A DNA stretch of 10,617 nucleotides from an archaeon (GTDB taxonomy: Archaea > Iainarchaeota > Iainarchaeia > Iainarchaeales > GCA-2688035). The position numbers and the translations under genes were made by a program. The notes below the pieces were generated by a model. That model was not told the origin of the DNA. It saw only the letters and a list, made by a program, of their open reading frames with translations, and did not search any database. The DNA lies in the NCBI GenBank assembly GCA_030616665.1, contig JAUWWX010000018.1, positions 1 through 10,617 of the forward strand, read 5' to 3'. Below are positions 1 through 5,754 of this stretch, piece after piece; the stretch's first letter is position 1, and each line of letters starts with the position of its first letter.

Positions 1-134
1 AAGCAGAAACTGAAAAGAAAGAGAAGCCTGCAGAAAAAGCACCTATGGATGAAAGGGCTGTCGAAGAGGGAAAGAAGGAACTACCTAAAGGCGAAAGTAA
101 GAAGGAAAAAGAGGTTGAGGGTAAAAAGAAGTGA
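1..134 (+). CDS. C-terminal tail of an upstream protein, probably ribosomal protein L15 (partial)
   Basis: An open frame enters from the left edge (first complete codon at 3) and stops at TGA 132-134. The 43 visible residues are almost only Lys, Glu, Pro and Ala and end in GKKK, so no folded domain can be recognised. The assignment to L15 is positional: in archaeal spc-type operons L15 usually sits directly upstream of secY. If correct, this L15 has a charged extension beyond the normal fold, similar in style to the tail of S4 in this window. The stop codon lies inside the GTGAT ribosome binding site of secY, so the two genes are probably translationally coupled. The frame is well supported; the identity is inference. 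Confidence 0.5.
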   Translation, partial: AETEKKEKPAEKAPMDERAVEEGKKELPKGESKKEKEVEGKKK

Positions 135-140
135 TGTTAA

Positions 141-1511
141 ATGGCCTTGCTTGATTTACTTCAGCCTGTTTTCAGAATGTTGCCAGAGGTGAAGCCCCCT
201 GCAACCGAAGTTCCACTTAAGAAAAAGCTTATGTGGTCATCCCTAGCTTTGGTCATCTTCTTTGTGATGGGAAACATCACATTGGTGGGATTGGATAGTG
301 CGAGGGCGGACTATCTTGTAGGGCTGCAGACAATTCTCGCAAGCAATATGGGGACTCTGATAAGCGTAGGAATAGGCCCAATCGTCTTGTCATCCATTAT
401 CCTGCAGCTGTTGGTGGGAGCGAAATTTATCAACGTTGATTTAAGCAACCCAGAGGACAAGGCAAAGTTCCAAAGCCTGCAGAAGCTTTTTGCGATAGCC
501 CTCTGCTTTTTTGAGGCACTAGCATACACTGTTACCGGCACGCCACTGCTTGCAAAGCCTGGCTTCCTGCCATTGGTCATATTGCAGGTTGCGATTGGCT
601 CGATTATCCTGCTTTACCTTGACGAGCTTGTCTCAAAGTATGGAATTGGCTCAGGCATAGGCTTGTTTATTGCAGGAGGCGTAAGTGGTTCATTCTTCTG
701 GCAGGTTTTTAGGCCTCCAACACCAATTGAACCAACTGGCGGAGTGATAATGCAGTTCATTGCATCGCTTGCGACAGGCGCAAACTTTTTGCTGTTCTTG
801 CCAATAGTTGTTGCCATCATAATATTCCTAATAGTCGTGTTTGCTGAAGGCATCCACGTAAACATTCCGATTACGATGGGAAGAAGGGGCATGGGAGGAA
901 GGTTCCCTGTAAAGTTGCTTTACGTGTCAAATTTGCCGGTCATCCTTGCAATTGCCCTGTTTGCAAACATCCAGCTTTGGGCAACGGTTATGGAGACAGT
1001 GCCTGTCCTCAGTCAGGTTATGGGTTTTCTGGCATGGGCAACGAATAGTCCATTCAACCTTTTCTATGACATAATTGTGAGGATTGGAAGTGAAGGCTTT
1101 TTCACTGCAATGGCCTTCATGGCGCCACAGATAGGCCAGGCATTGATATACTTGGTTATTATGCTTGTCTGCTGCATCGTCTTCGGTGTTTTCTGGGTTA
1201 ATATGGGTAGCCAGGGCCCTGAGGCGGTTGCAGAGCAATTGCAGAGAAGCGGGATGTACATTCCAGGCTTTAGGCGAGACAAAAGGATTATTGAAGGGAT
1301 TCTTAAGAGATACATTCCAACAATAACAATCCTTGGCAGCATTTTTGTCGGCCTTTTGGCAGGGCTGGGAAACATGGCTCTTGGCGGATTGTCAAGCGGA
1401 ACAGGCATTCTTTTGACTGTTGGAATAGTTTACAGGATGTACGAGCAGCTTGCAAAAGAGCAGATGATTGCAATGCATCCAATACTTGGAAAATTGTTTG
1501 GAGGGAGCTAA
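141..1511 (+). CDS. secY: Preprotein translocase subunit SecY (Sec61 alpha)
   Basis: Central pore of the Sec translocon, which exports proteins across the cytoplasmic membrane and inserts membrane proteins laterally. The 456-residue length and dense hydrophobic segments fit the ten-helix SecY fold. Family landmarks are visible: the plug/TM2 segment at residues 71-92 (GTLISVGIGPIVLSSIILQL), KYGIGSGIGLFI at 167-178, the cytosolic loop with GRRG at 247-250 between TM6 and TM7, and the later loop GMYIPGFRRDKR at 371-382, whose basic residues contact the ribosome in known structures. The ATG at 141 has GTGAT (131-135) five bases upstream, and the upstream gene's stop is embedded in that site. In many euryarchaea adenylate kinase follows secY; here it does not, and a promoter-containing gap comes next. 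Confidence 0.98.
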   Translation: MALLDLLQPVFRMLPEVKPPATEVPLKKKLMWSSLALVIFFVMGNITLVGLDSARADYLVGLQTILASNMGTLISVGIGPIVLSSIILQLLVGAKFINVDLSNPEDKAKFQSLQKLFAIALCFFEALAYTVTGTPLLAKPGFLPLVILQVAIGSIILLYLDELVSKYGIGSGIGLFIAGGVSGSFFWQVFRPPTPIEPTGGVIMQFIASLATGANFLLFLPIVVAIIIFLIVVFAEGIHVNIPITMGRRGMGGRFPVKLLYVSNLPVILAIALFANIQLWATVMETVPVLSQVMGFLAWATNSPFNLFYDIIVRIGSEGFFTAMAFMAPQIGQALIYLVIMLVCCIVFGVFWVNMGSQGPEAVAEQLQRSGMYIPGFRRDKRIIEGILKRYIPTITILGSIFVGLLAGLGNMALGGLSSGTGILLTVGIVYRMYEQLAKEQMIAMHPILGKLFGGS

Positions 1512-1533
1512 AAATGGCTTGGAAAACGCATAA

Positions 1534-1540
1534 TTTATAT
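1534..1540 (+). promoter_or_regulatory. TATA box for the DUF106 gene / downstream ribosomal-protein run
   Basis: TTTATAT after an AT-rich stretch in the only sizeable gap of the first 4.3 kb (1512-1605). An archaeal TATA box here predicts transcription start near 1560-1566, giving a leader of about 40 bases before the ATG at 1606. The leader also holds a 7-T run at 1588-1594 that could end transcripts coming from secY. Predicted from sequence only. Confidence 0.55.
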
Positions 1541-1605
1541 TCTATTCCTTTTTCAATTAGAATAGGAGAGCTTGTTTCCCGACCGAATTTTTTTGGTGGT
1601 TTTTA

Positions 1606-2115
1606 ATGGTACTCATTAGTGCGGTAGTAGACATCGGCCTGATTGCTGTGGCTGTTGTAGCCATAAGCAGGTTCATGCAAAGAAAGCTGATTGACAAGAA
1701 AAAACAGAAGGCTGCCCAACGGAGAATGAAGGAAAAGCAGGCAAGGGTAAAGGAACTGATGAAAAACCAGGACGAGAAGAGCAAGAGCGAAATGAGTAGG
1801 CTACAAAAAGAGATGTTTGAGGACATGAATGAGACCATGCAGGGAAGCATGCGCTACATGATGTTCAGCCTGCCTGTTTTCTTTGGGGCCTTCTTCATAC
1901 TTGGAAGCTTTTATGGAAACCTCTTGTTCGAGGCGCCATTTTTGCTGCCGCGCTTTGAGGGCTTTTTCTTCCTCAATCCACTTAGCTGGATTCCTGTTGG
2001 CTGGGGGATTGAAACAGGCTGGCTGAAGTGGTATTTCATAGTTTATCTGTTTGTGTCAATTACCCTGGCAATTGGCTTGAAAATTATGGAAAGGGTTAAG
2101 AAAACGGAAAAGTGA
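1606..2115 (+). CDS. DUF106 / EMC3-TMCO1-like membrane insertase (Oxa1 superfamily)
   Basis: Archaeal DUF106 proteins belong to the Oxa1/YidC superfamily, related to eukaryotic EMC3 and TMCO1, and are thought to help insert membrane proteins. The 169 residues show the expected plan: a first membrane helix at about 3-24, a long Lys/Glu/Gln-rich cytosolic coiled coil at about 26-80, a second helix at about 84-106 (MMFSLPVFFGAFFILG), an extracytoplasmic stretch rich in Phe, Pro and Trp, and a third helix at about 140-162. The position next to secY and L34e is the usual one for this family. The ATG at 1606 is preceded by GGTGGT (1595-1600). In many euryarchaea adk lies between secY and this gene; it is absent. 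Family assignment is strong; insertase activity is inferred from the family. Confidence 0.9.
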   Translation: MVLISAVVDIGLIAVAVVAISRFMQRKLIDKKKQKAAQRRMKEKQARVKELMKNQDEKSKSEMSRLQKEMFEDMNETMQGSMRYMMFSLPVFFGAFFILGSFYGNLLFEAPFLLPRFEGFFFLNPLSWIPVGWGIETGWLKWYFIVYLFVSITLAIGLKIMERVKKTEK

Positions 2116-2121
2116 TTAGCT

Positions 2122-2457
2122 GTGCCAAAAAGAAGCGACAGGAGCAAGAAGACAAAGTTCAGGAAAAAGACAAGTGGAAAAGCCAAAAGGGTTTTTGTCA
2201 GGGGAAAGCCTGGAAGGCAGCACTGCGCCCTTTGCAAAAGGGTCTTGCACGGTGTTCCGCACGGCAAAAACGCTGCCCAGGTGAGGAAGATGAGCAAGAC
2301 CAAAAGGAGGCCCACAGGCCTGTTTGCAGGCGTTTTGTGCAGCAAGTGCAAGGTAATTGTTGTGGCTGAGGCAGCCAAGGTTGAAGCAGGCGTGAAAAAG
2401 CCTGTGGAAGTGGAACTGCGTTTGCAGAAATACGTTGAGCAGGTTAAGGTGAAATAG
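2122..2457 (+). CDS. rpl34e: Large-subunit ribosomal protein L34e
   Basis: Archaeal/eukaryotic 60S-type protein with no bacterial counterpart. The 111 residues carry a very basic N-terminus and two Cys pairs, C35-x2-C38 and C73-x2-C76, that form a zinc site. The family segment SKTKRRPTGLFAG lies just before the second pair (residues 58-70). The start is GTG at 2122, chosen because GTGAT (2112-2116) lies five bases upstream and MPKR begins the normal basic N-terminus; the DUF106 stop codon lies inside that ribosome binding site. The C-terminus (from about residue 85) is a Lys/Glu/Val-rich extension. Cytidylate kinase, which follows L34e in many euryarchaea, is absent, and L14e begins immediately. 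Confidence 0.95.
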   Translation: MPKRSDRSKKTKFRKKTSGKAKRVFVRGKPGRQHCALCKRVLHGVPHGKNAAQVRKMSKTKRRPTGLFAGVLCSKCKVIVVAEAAKVEAGVKKPVEVELRLQKYVEQVKVK

Positions 2458-2458
2458 G

Positions 2459-2692
2459 ATGGCTGGATTGGAACCAGGAATGGTTTGTGTTAAAACAACG
2501 GGCAGGGAGGCCGGCAAAAGGGTTGTGGTTATTGAGTTTGACAAAAAAAAGGGCTTGGCTGTGATAGACGGCCCGCTTGTAAAGAAAAGAAAATGCAATG
2601 CCAAGCACTTGCTTCCGACAGGTAAAAAAATTTCGCTCAGCGATGCAAAAAAGGGCGATTTCTCTGAATTGGCAAAAAAGAGGGGATTGTGA
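2459..2692 (+). CDS. rpl14e: Large-subunit ribosomal protein L14e
   Basis: Short KOW-type beta-barrel ribosomal protein found in archaea and eukaryotes. Its 77 residues cover the whole fold: GMVCVKTTGREAGKRVVV at about 7-24 is the typical KOW stretch, followed by VIDGPLVKKRKCNAKHLLPT, matching the family's ...TGP..KRRR.N..HL.PT pattern. The ATG at 2459 starts one base after the L34e stop, with GGTGA at 2448-2452 as ribosome binding site. The stop TGA (2690-2692) overlaps the S13 ATG by one base. Cbf5/TruB, often the next gene in euryarchaea, is missing here. Confidence 0.95.
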   Translation: MAGLEPGMVCVKTTGREAGKRVVVIEFDKKKGLAVIDGPLVKKRKCNAKHLLPTGKKISLSDAKKGDFSELAKKRGL

Positions 2693-3204
2693 TGGAAGAA
2701 AGGGAAGAGTTTAGACACATTGTCAGGATTGTTTCAAAGGACCTGAATGGAAACCTGCCAATTCATAGGGCGCTTACAAAGATTAAGGGCGTTGGAATAA
2801 GAATGGCAAAAAACATAGCTATTGCGTTTGAAAAGGAGAGCAATGTAAAGTACAACAGCAAGCTTGGCAATTTGCCAGAGTCACTTGACAAAAAGCTCGA
2901 GGACATTGTTTTGCACCCTGAAAAGCATGGAATTCCTGTGTGCTACCTGAACAAGCAGAAGGAATATGAGTGTGGTGAAGACAAGCACCTGGTCATGAAT
3001 GAGCTTGACTTCCAGCTGAGGAAGGAGCTTCAGAGACTCAGCCGAATAAAGTCATACAGGGGGCTGAGGCTAAGTTGGGGTCTACCAGTAAGAGGCCAAA
3101 GGACAAAGTCAACGCATAGGGGCAAGGGAGGCGTTGTCGGCGTCACGAAAAAGGATGTAAAAGTGCAGGAAGCCCAGAAAAAAACCGGTGGAACAAAAAA
3201 GTAG
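2692..3204 (+). CDS. rps13: Small-subunit ribosomal protein S13
   Basis: Head protein of the small subunit that contacts tRNA and the large subunit. The 170 residues show the helix-hairpin-helix segment IKGVGIRMAKNIA at about residues 32-44 and the conserved C-terminal motif GLPVRGQRTKSTHRGKG. It then runs into a short Lys/Thr-rich tail ending GGTKK. The length fits archaeal S13 with a modest tail. The start is taken as ATG 2692, which overlaps the L14e TGA (TGATG), rather than the adjoining in-frame GTG at 2689; the purine-rich AGAGGGGA at 2679-2686 serves as ribosome binding site. S4 follows 13 bases after the stop. Confidence 0.97.
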   Translation: MEEREEFRHIVRIVSKDLNGNLPIHRALTKIKGVGIRMAKNIAIAFEKESNVKYNSKLGNLPESLDKKLEDIVLHPEKHGIPVCYLNKQKEYECGEDKHLVMNELDFQLRKELQRLSRIKSYRGLRLSWGLPVRGQRTKSTHRGKGGVVGVTKKDVKVQEAQKKTGGTKK

Positions 3205-3217
3205 GGATGATACAAAA

Positions 3218-3964
3218 ATGGGTGACCCGAGAAAAACAAGAAAGCACTTCAAAAGGCCTTTGAAGATATGGGACAGGTCAAACATCGAAAGGGAAAAGGC
3301 TCTGAAGGAAACATACGGCCTAAAGAACAAGCGGGAAATCTGGCGAACGGAGACAATGCTTAGGAAGAAAAGGCACAGTGCAAGAAGCCTGCTTGCCCTC
3401 GCACTTGAGGAAAGGCTGAAAAGGGAGAGTAATCTTCTTCGCTCACTGGCTAGGATTGGCTTGTTGAATGAGAAGGCAACCCTGGATGATGTTTTAACCC
3501 TGAACGTGGAAAGCTTTCTTGAGAGAAGGCTGCAGACCCTTGTTTGGAGACATGGGCTAGCGAACACGGCAAAACAGGCAAGGCAGTTTATTACGCACGG
3601 CCATATAGCAATTGCTGGCAGGCGCGTTACGGCGCCAGGCTGCATTGTCACAGCTGAACAAGAGGGAAAGATCGGCTATTACGCTGGAAAGAAAATGGTG
3701 CTGAAGCCAGTAGCCAAAGAGAAAAAGCCAGCCAAAAAAAAGGAAGGCACTGAAGCGGAGAAAAAGGGAATTAGGGAAGAAGCGGAGAAAAAGGGAATTA
3801 GGGAAGAGTTTGAGGCTGCAAAGCCCCCTGAGGGAAAGCCGGCCAAAAAAAAGGAAAAGAAGACCAAAAAAGAAAAAAAACCAGCCAAAGAAGAGAAGAC
3901 CAAAAAAGAAAAAAACCAGCCAAAGAAGAGAAGACCAAAAAAGAAAAAGGGGGAGGCTGAATGA
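3218..3964 (+). CDS. rps4: Small-subunit ribosomal protein S4 with a long repeat-built Lys/Glu tail
   Basis: Primary 16S rRNA-binding protein. From ATG 3218 the product has 248 residues. Residues 1-100 form the basic N-terminal region (GDPRKTRKHFKRP at 2-14), and the S4 RNA-binding domain covers about 103-150 (RRLQTLVWRHGLANTAKQAR ... ITHGHIAIAGRRV). The start is preferred over an in-frame upstream ATG at 3188 because MGDPRK matches the family N-terminus, GGATGA lies at 3205-3210, and the upstream start would fall inside S13. Archaeal S4 is usually about 165-180 residues; here about 80 extra Lys/Glu/Ala/Pro residues follow. That tail contains a perfect 27-base tandem duplication (3752-3805) and a 36/35-base repeat (3860-3930) whose one-base difference changes the reading frame. 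The stop overlaps the S11 ATG (ATGA). Confidence 0.97.
   Translation: MGDPRKTRKHFKRPLKIWDRSNIEREKALKETYGLKNKREIWRTETMLRKKRHSARSLLALALEERLKRESNLLRSLARIGLLNEKATLDDVLTLNVESFLERRLQTLVWRHGLANTAKQARQFITHGHIAIAGRRVTAPGCIVTAEQEGKIGYYAGKKMVLKPVAKEKKPAKKKEGTEAEKKGIREEAEKKGIREEFEAAKPPEGKPAKKKEKKTKKEKKPAKEEKTKKEKNQPKKRRPKKKKGEAE
3752..3805 (+). repeat. Perfect 27-bp tandem duplication in the S4 tail
   Basis: Two adjacent identical 27-base units (3752-3778 and 3779-3805) encode EAEKKGIRE twice. Identity at the DNA level, including third positions, points to a recent in-frame duplication. It lengthens the charged S4 tail by nine residues without disturbing the frame. Confidence 0.95.
3860..3948 (+). repeat. 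2.5-copy A-rich tandem repeat with one-base length difference in the S4 tail
   Basis: Unit 1 is 3860-3895 (36 bases), unit 2 is 3896-3930 (35 bases) and a partial third copy runs 3931-3948. Units 1 and 2 are otherwise identical: unit 1 has an 8-A run (3873-3880) and unit 2 a 7-A run (3909-3915). Unit 1 encodes KTKKEKKPAKEE. The missing A shifts the frame, so unit 2 reads KTKKEKNQPKKR and the protein ends in the overlapping ATGA. With the A restored, the frame would end at TGA 3958-3960, directly against the S11 start. Confidence 0.93.
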
Positions 3965-4344
3965 GCAAAAAGGGAATTATCCACATTTACGCTTCGCACA
4001 ATAACACGATTATTCTGCTGACTGACATTACTGGTGCGGAAACAATTGCAAAGAGCAGCGGCGGTGAAGTGATTAAGGCGCAGCACAAGGAGGGAAGCCC
4101 TTATGCTGCGATGAAGATTGCAGAGAATGTGGCCGAGAGGGCAAAGGAAAGGAATGTCACAGAAGTTATTGTAAAGGTTAGGGGCACAGGCGGCAACAAG
4201 TCAAATTCACCTGGGCCAGGCAGTGAGGCTGCAATAAAGAGTTTGACAAGGGCAGGCCTGAGGATTTTGATGATTGAAAACGTTACCCCTGTGCCGCATG
4301 ACGGGTGCAGGAAAAAGAAGAAGTTTAGGGGGAAAAAGAAGTAA
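3961..4344 (+). CDS. rps11: Small-subunit ribosomal protein S11
   Basis: Platform protein of the small subunit near the mRNA exit and E-site. The 127 residues carry the S11 signatures: IIHIYASHNNTIILLTDITG near the N-terminus, SSGGEVIKAQHKEGSPYAAM, then RGTGGN...PGPGSEAAIKSL and the C-terminal VTPVPHDG followed by a Lys-rich end. The usual Thr after PHDG is Cys here, a small oddity. The ATG at 3961 overlaps the S4 stop by four bases, and GGGGGAGG (3949-3956) inside the S4 coding sequence is the ribosome binding site. S11 ends this packed run; a 97-base A-rich gap follows before rpoD. Confidence 0.98.
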   Translation: MSKKGIIHIYASHNNTIILLTDITGAETIAKSSGGEVIKAQHKEGSPYAAMKIAENVAERAKERNVTEVIVKVRGTGGNKSNSPGPGSEAAIKSLTRAGLRILMIENVTPVPHDGCRKKKKFRGKKK

Positions 4345-4378
4345 ATTAAAAAAAATTAAACCACAAAAAATAATTGAA

Positions 4379-4440
4379 CAGGAGTTAAATTATAAAAAAA
4401 ATTAAAAAGGATTAAAAAGCTAGGCAGGAGTTGAATTTAT
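4379..4440 (+). repeat. Direct repeat in the rpoD leader
   Basis: CAGGAGTTAAATTAT at 4379-4393 recurs as CAGGAGTTGAATTTAT at 4425-4440. The downstream copy carries the rpoD ribosome binding site (AGGAG 4426-4430); the upstream copy runs into the TATA box. Between them lies a tandem 10-mer (ATTAAAAAGG / ATTAAAAAGC, 4401-4420). The 97-base gap 4345-4441 otherwise holds only A-rich sequence, with no oligo-T terminator on this strand. Confidence 0.6.
4390..4397 (+). promoter_or_regulatory. TATA box for rpoD
   Basis: TTATAAAA in the A-rich S11-rpoD gap. It would place the transcription start near 4415-4420 and leave a leader of just over 20 bases carrying AGGAG at 4426-4430. The surrounding A-runs make chance matches easier, so this is only moderately supported. 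Confidence 0.5.
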
Positions 4441-4441
4441 T

Positions 4442-5197
4442 ATGGCGATTAGTGTTAAAAAGCTGGATGAAAAAGACGGCGTGGCAAGGTATTTGGTGAA
4501 TGATGTAAGTCCGGTGTTCATTAATGCGGTTAGAAGAAGTGTAATGCTGCATGCGCCGTGCCTTGCTGTTGAAGATGTGTCAATATACGAAAATGGCAGC
4601 GTGATGTTTGACGAGTTTTTGGCGCACAGGCTTGGAATGCTGCCAATAAAAACAGACAAGAGCTACAAGGAAGGTGAGAGTGTCAAGCTTGTCTTGGAAA
4701 AGGAGGGGCCATGCACTGTTTACAGCAAGGATATCAAGAGCACGGACCCAAAAATAGAGGTAGTGGACAAAGACATTCCAATTACAAAGCTGTCAAAGGG
4801 CCAAAAGATTAAGGTTGAGATGCAGGCAGTGATGAATTCTGGGAAACTGCATGCAAAGTGGCAGCCTGCCATTGTCGGCTACCGGGAAGTGCCTGAGTTA
4901 GCTGTGAGCAAGGACTGTAATGGCTGCATGGAATGCGTAAAGGAATGCCCTTTAGACCTCTTAGAAATGAAGGGTAAGAAGGTTGTTTTGAAGGACCCAT
5001 GCAAATGCACTTTGTGCGGTGCTTGTTCCTATGCCTGCAGCAAAGAAGCCCTCAAACTGAATTTTGACAGCAAGTCATTCATTCTTGCGATAGAGCCAAT
5101 AGCCGGCTTGAGTGCAAAAGAGACGATAGCCAGCAGTGTAAAGGCATTATTGGGAAAGAGCAAGGAACTTGCAAAAGCCTTGCAAAAGGCAAAATAG
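4442..5197 (+). CDS. rpoD: DNA-directed RNA polymerase subunit D (Rpo3) with two 4Fe-4S cluster motifs
   Basis: Archaeal equivalent of bacterial alpha / eukaryotic Rpb3. It pairs with subunit L and nucleates polymerase assembly. The 251 residues show the dimerisation region (NAVRRSVMLHAPCLAVEDV, about 28-46; AHRLGMLPIK at 61-70), then an inserted ferredoxin-like domain at about 155-205, then return to the dimerisation fold with the C-terminal helix. The insert has two complete sets: C159-x2-C162-x2-C165-x3-C169-P and C189-x2-C192-x2-C195-x3-C199. Archaeal RpoD proteins vary between two, one or no intact clusters; both look intact here. The ATG at 4442 has AGGAG at 4426-4430, a rather long 11-base spacing. 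A tRNA gene follows after 24 bases. Confidence 0.98.
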   Translation: MAISVKKLDEKDGVARYLVNDVSPVFINAVRRSVMLHAPCLAVEDVSIYENGSVMFDEFLAHRLGMLPIKTDKSYKEGESVKLVLEKEGPCTVYSKDIKSTDPKIEVVDKDIPITKLSKGQKIKVEMQAVMNSGKLHAKWQPAIVGYREVPELAVSKDCNGCMECVKECPLDLLEMKGKKVVLKDPCKCTLCGACSYACSKEALKLNFDSKSFILAIEPIAGLSAKETIASSVKALLGKSKELAKALQKAK

Positions 5198-5221
5198 AGG
5201 GAGTTGTTTGAAAAGGATTGA

Positions 5222-5343
5222 GCAGGGGTTCCCGAGCGGTCAAAGGGGTGGGACTTAAGTTGTATTCGTTTATGTTTTTTTAAAGGATGCATGAGAAATC
5301 CCATGGCTTAGTGCCTTCGGGGGTTCGAATCCTCCCCCCTGCA
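5222..5343 (+). tRNA. tRNA-Leu(UAA), interrupted by a 38-base archaeal intron
   Basis: Class II tRNA folded by hand. Acceptor stem GCAGGGG (5222-5228) pairs perfectly with CCCCTGC (5336-5342), with discriminator A at 5343 and no encoded CCA. The D-stem is CCC/GGG with GG at 5238-5239. Anticodon stem TGGGA (5249-5253) pairs with TCCCA (5299-5303), loop C-T-TAA-G plus A38 after the intron; the anticodon UAA is 5256-5258. A 15-base variable arm (5304-5318) forms GGC/GCC. The T-stem GGGGG/CCTCC includes one G-T pair around TTCGAAT. Mature length is 84 bases. It lies between rpoD and L18e, 24 bases after the rpoD stop, with no convincing promoter of its own, so it is probably cut from the operon transcript. 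Confidence 0.97.
5260..5297 (+). other. tRNA-Leu intron with canonical bulge-helix-bulge motif
   Basis: The intron sits at the canonical position 37/38. The hBHBh' structure is complete. The anticodon stem forms one outer helix. A 4-bp central helix pairs exon CTTA (5254-5257) with intron TGAG (5292-5295), including one T-G pair. Two 3-base bulges, AG^T and AA^A, place the cuts after 5259 and after 5297. The other outer helix pairs TGTATTC (5261-5267) with GGATGCA (5285-5291) over 7 bp with two T-G pairs. This is the substrate form for archaeal tRNA splicing endonuclease. Confidence 0.95.
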
Positions 5344-5374
5344 CTGGTTGGGAGAAAATTGAGGTGGAAAAAAG

Positions 5375-5743
5375 ATGAAGAGGACAGGCCCAACAAAGGA
5401 AAGGACGAAGAAGGTAATTGCTCTGCTTGAAAAAACAGGCAGGAACAGCAAGGCAGGGATTTGGATAGACCTTGCTGTTAGGCTTGCACTGCCTAGGAGG
5501 CACCGGGTTAGTGTAAACCTGTGGAAGATAGAAAGGCTTGCAAAGGTTTTTCCTGGAAAGAACTTGGTTGTGCCTGGCAAGGTTTTGGCGTTTGGGAACC
5601 TCTCGCAGAAAGCAAGCGTGATAGCGTTTGAGTTTAGCAAGGAAGCGGAAGAAAAAATTAGGAAGGCGGATGGCAAAGCGGTTTTGCTTGAGGAAGCAAT
5701 AGCCGAAAAGATTGCGCCAAAAACGATGGTAATAGTAAGTTAG
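5375..5743 (+). CDS. rpl18e: Large-subunit ribosomal protein L18e
   Basis: Archaeal/eukaryotic protein of the L15/L18e fold. The 122 residues match the family: basic N-terminus (MKRTGPTKERT), LAVRLALPRRHRVSVNLWKI at about 29-48, and the segment VVPGKVLAFGNLSQKASVIA at about 65-84 that corresponds to the family's V.GKVLG.G.L....V.VAA pattern. The ATG at 5375 has a strong ribosome binding site, GAGGTGG at 5361-5367, in the 31-base gap after the tRNA. With L13 and S9 downstream it forms the conserved archaeal L18e-L13-S9-rpoN cluster. Confidence 0.96.
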   Translation: MKRTGPTKERTKKVIALLEKTGRNSKAGIWIDLAVRLALPRRHRVSVNLWKIERLAKVFPGKNLVVPGKVLAFGNLSQKASVIAFEFSKEAEEKIRKADGKAVLLEEAIAEKIAPKTMVIVS

Positions 5744-5754
5744 ACGTGATTTTT

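Noticed and set aside
2112..2369. 85-codon + strand frame overlapping L34e
   Set aside because: It is a shifted reading of L34e with Gln/Lys-rich nonsense composition; the L34e frame carries the zinc Cys pairs and family motifs.
2116..2718. 200-codon open frame on the - strand across L34e, L14e and the S13 start
   Set aside because: It lies opposite three well-identified ribosomal proteins, has a low-complexity Phe/Leu/Ser composition expected from reading Lys/Arg-rich genes backwards, and has no ribosome binding site or family resemblance.
3188..3217. Upstream ATG extending S4 by ten residues
   Set aside because: It would start inside S13, has no suitable ribosome binding site, and the added residues do not match the family N-terminus, whereas MGDPRK at 3218 does.
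4345..4400. A-rich stretch after S11 as a transcription terminator
   Set aside because: Archaeal termination needs T-runs on the coding strand; here the runs are A, so it would work only for - strand transcription, and no - strand gene is present.
5177..5190. GCCTT-GCAA-AAGGC hairpin with a GNRA loop just before the rpoD stop
   Set aside because: Only 5 bp, entirely within coding sequence made of repeated GCA/AAA/GCC-type codons; likely chance, without a T-run to act as terminator.
5746..5754. GTG start extending L13 by three residues
   Set aside because: This GTG is part of the GTGAT ribosome binding site for the ATG at 5755, which matches the L13 N-terminus.
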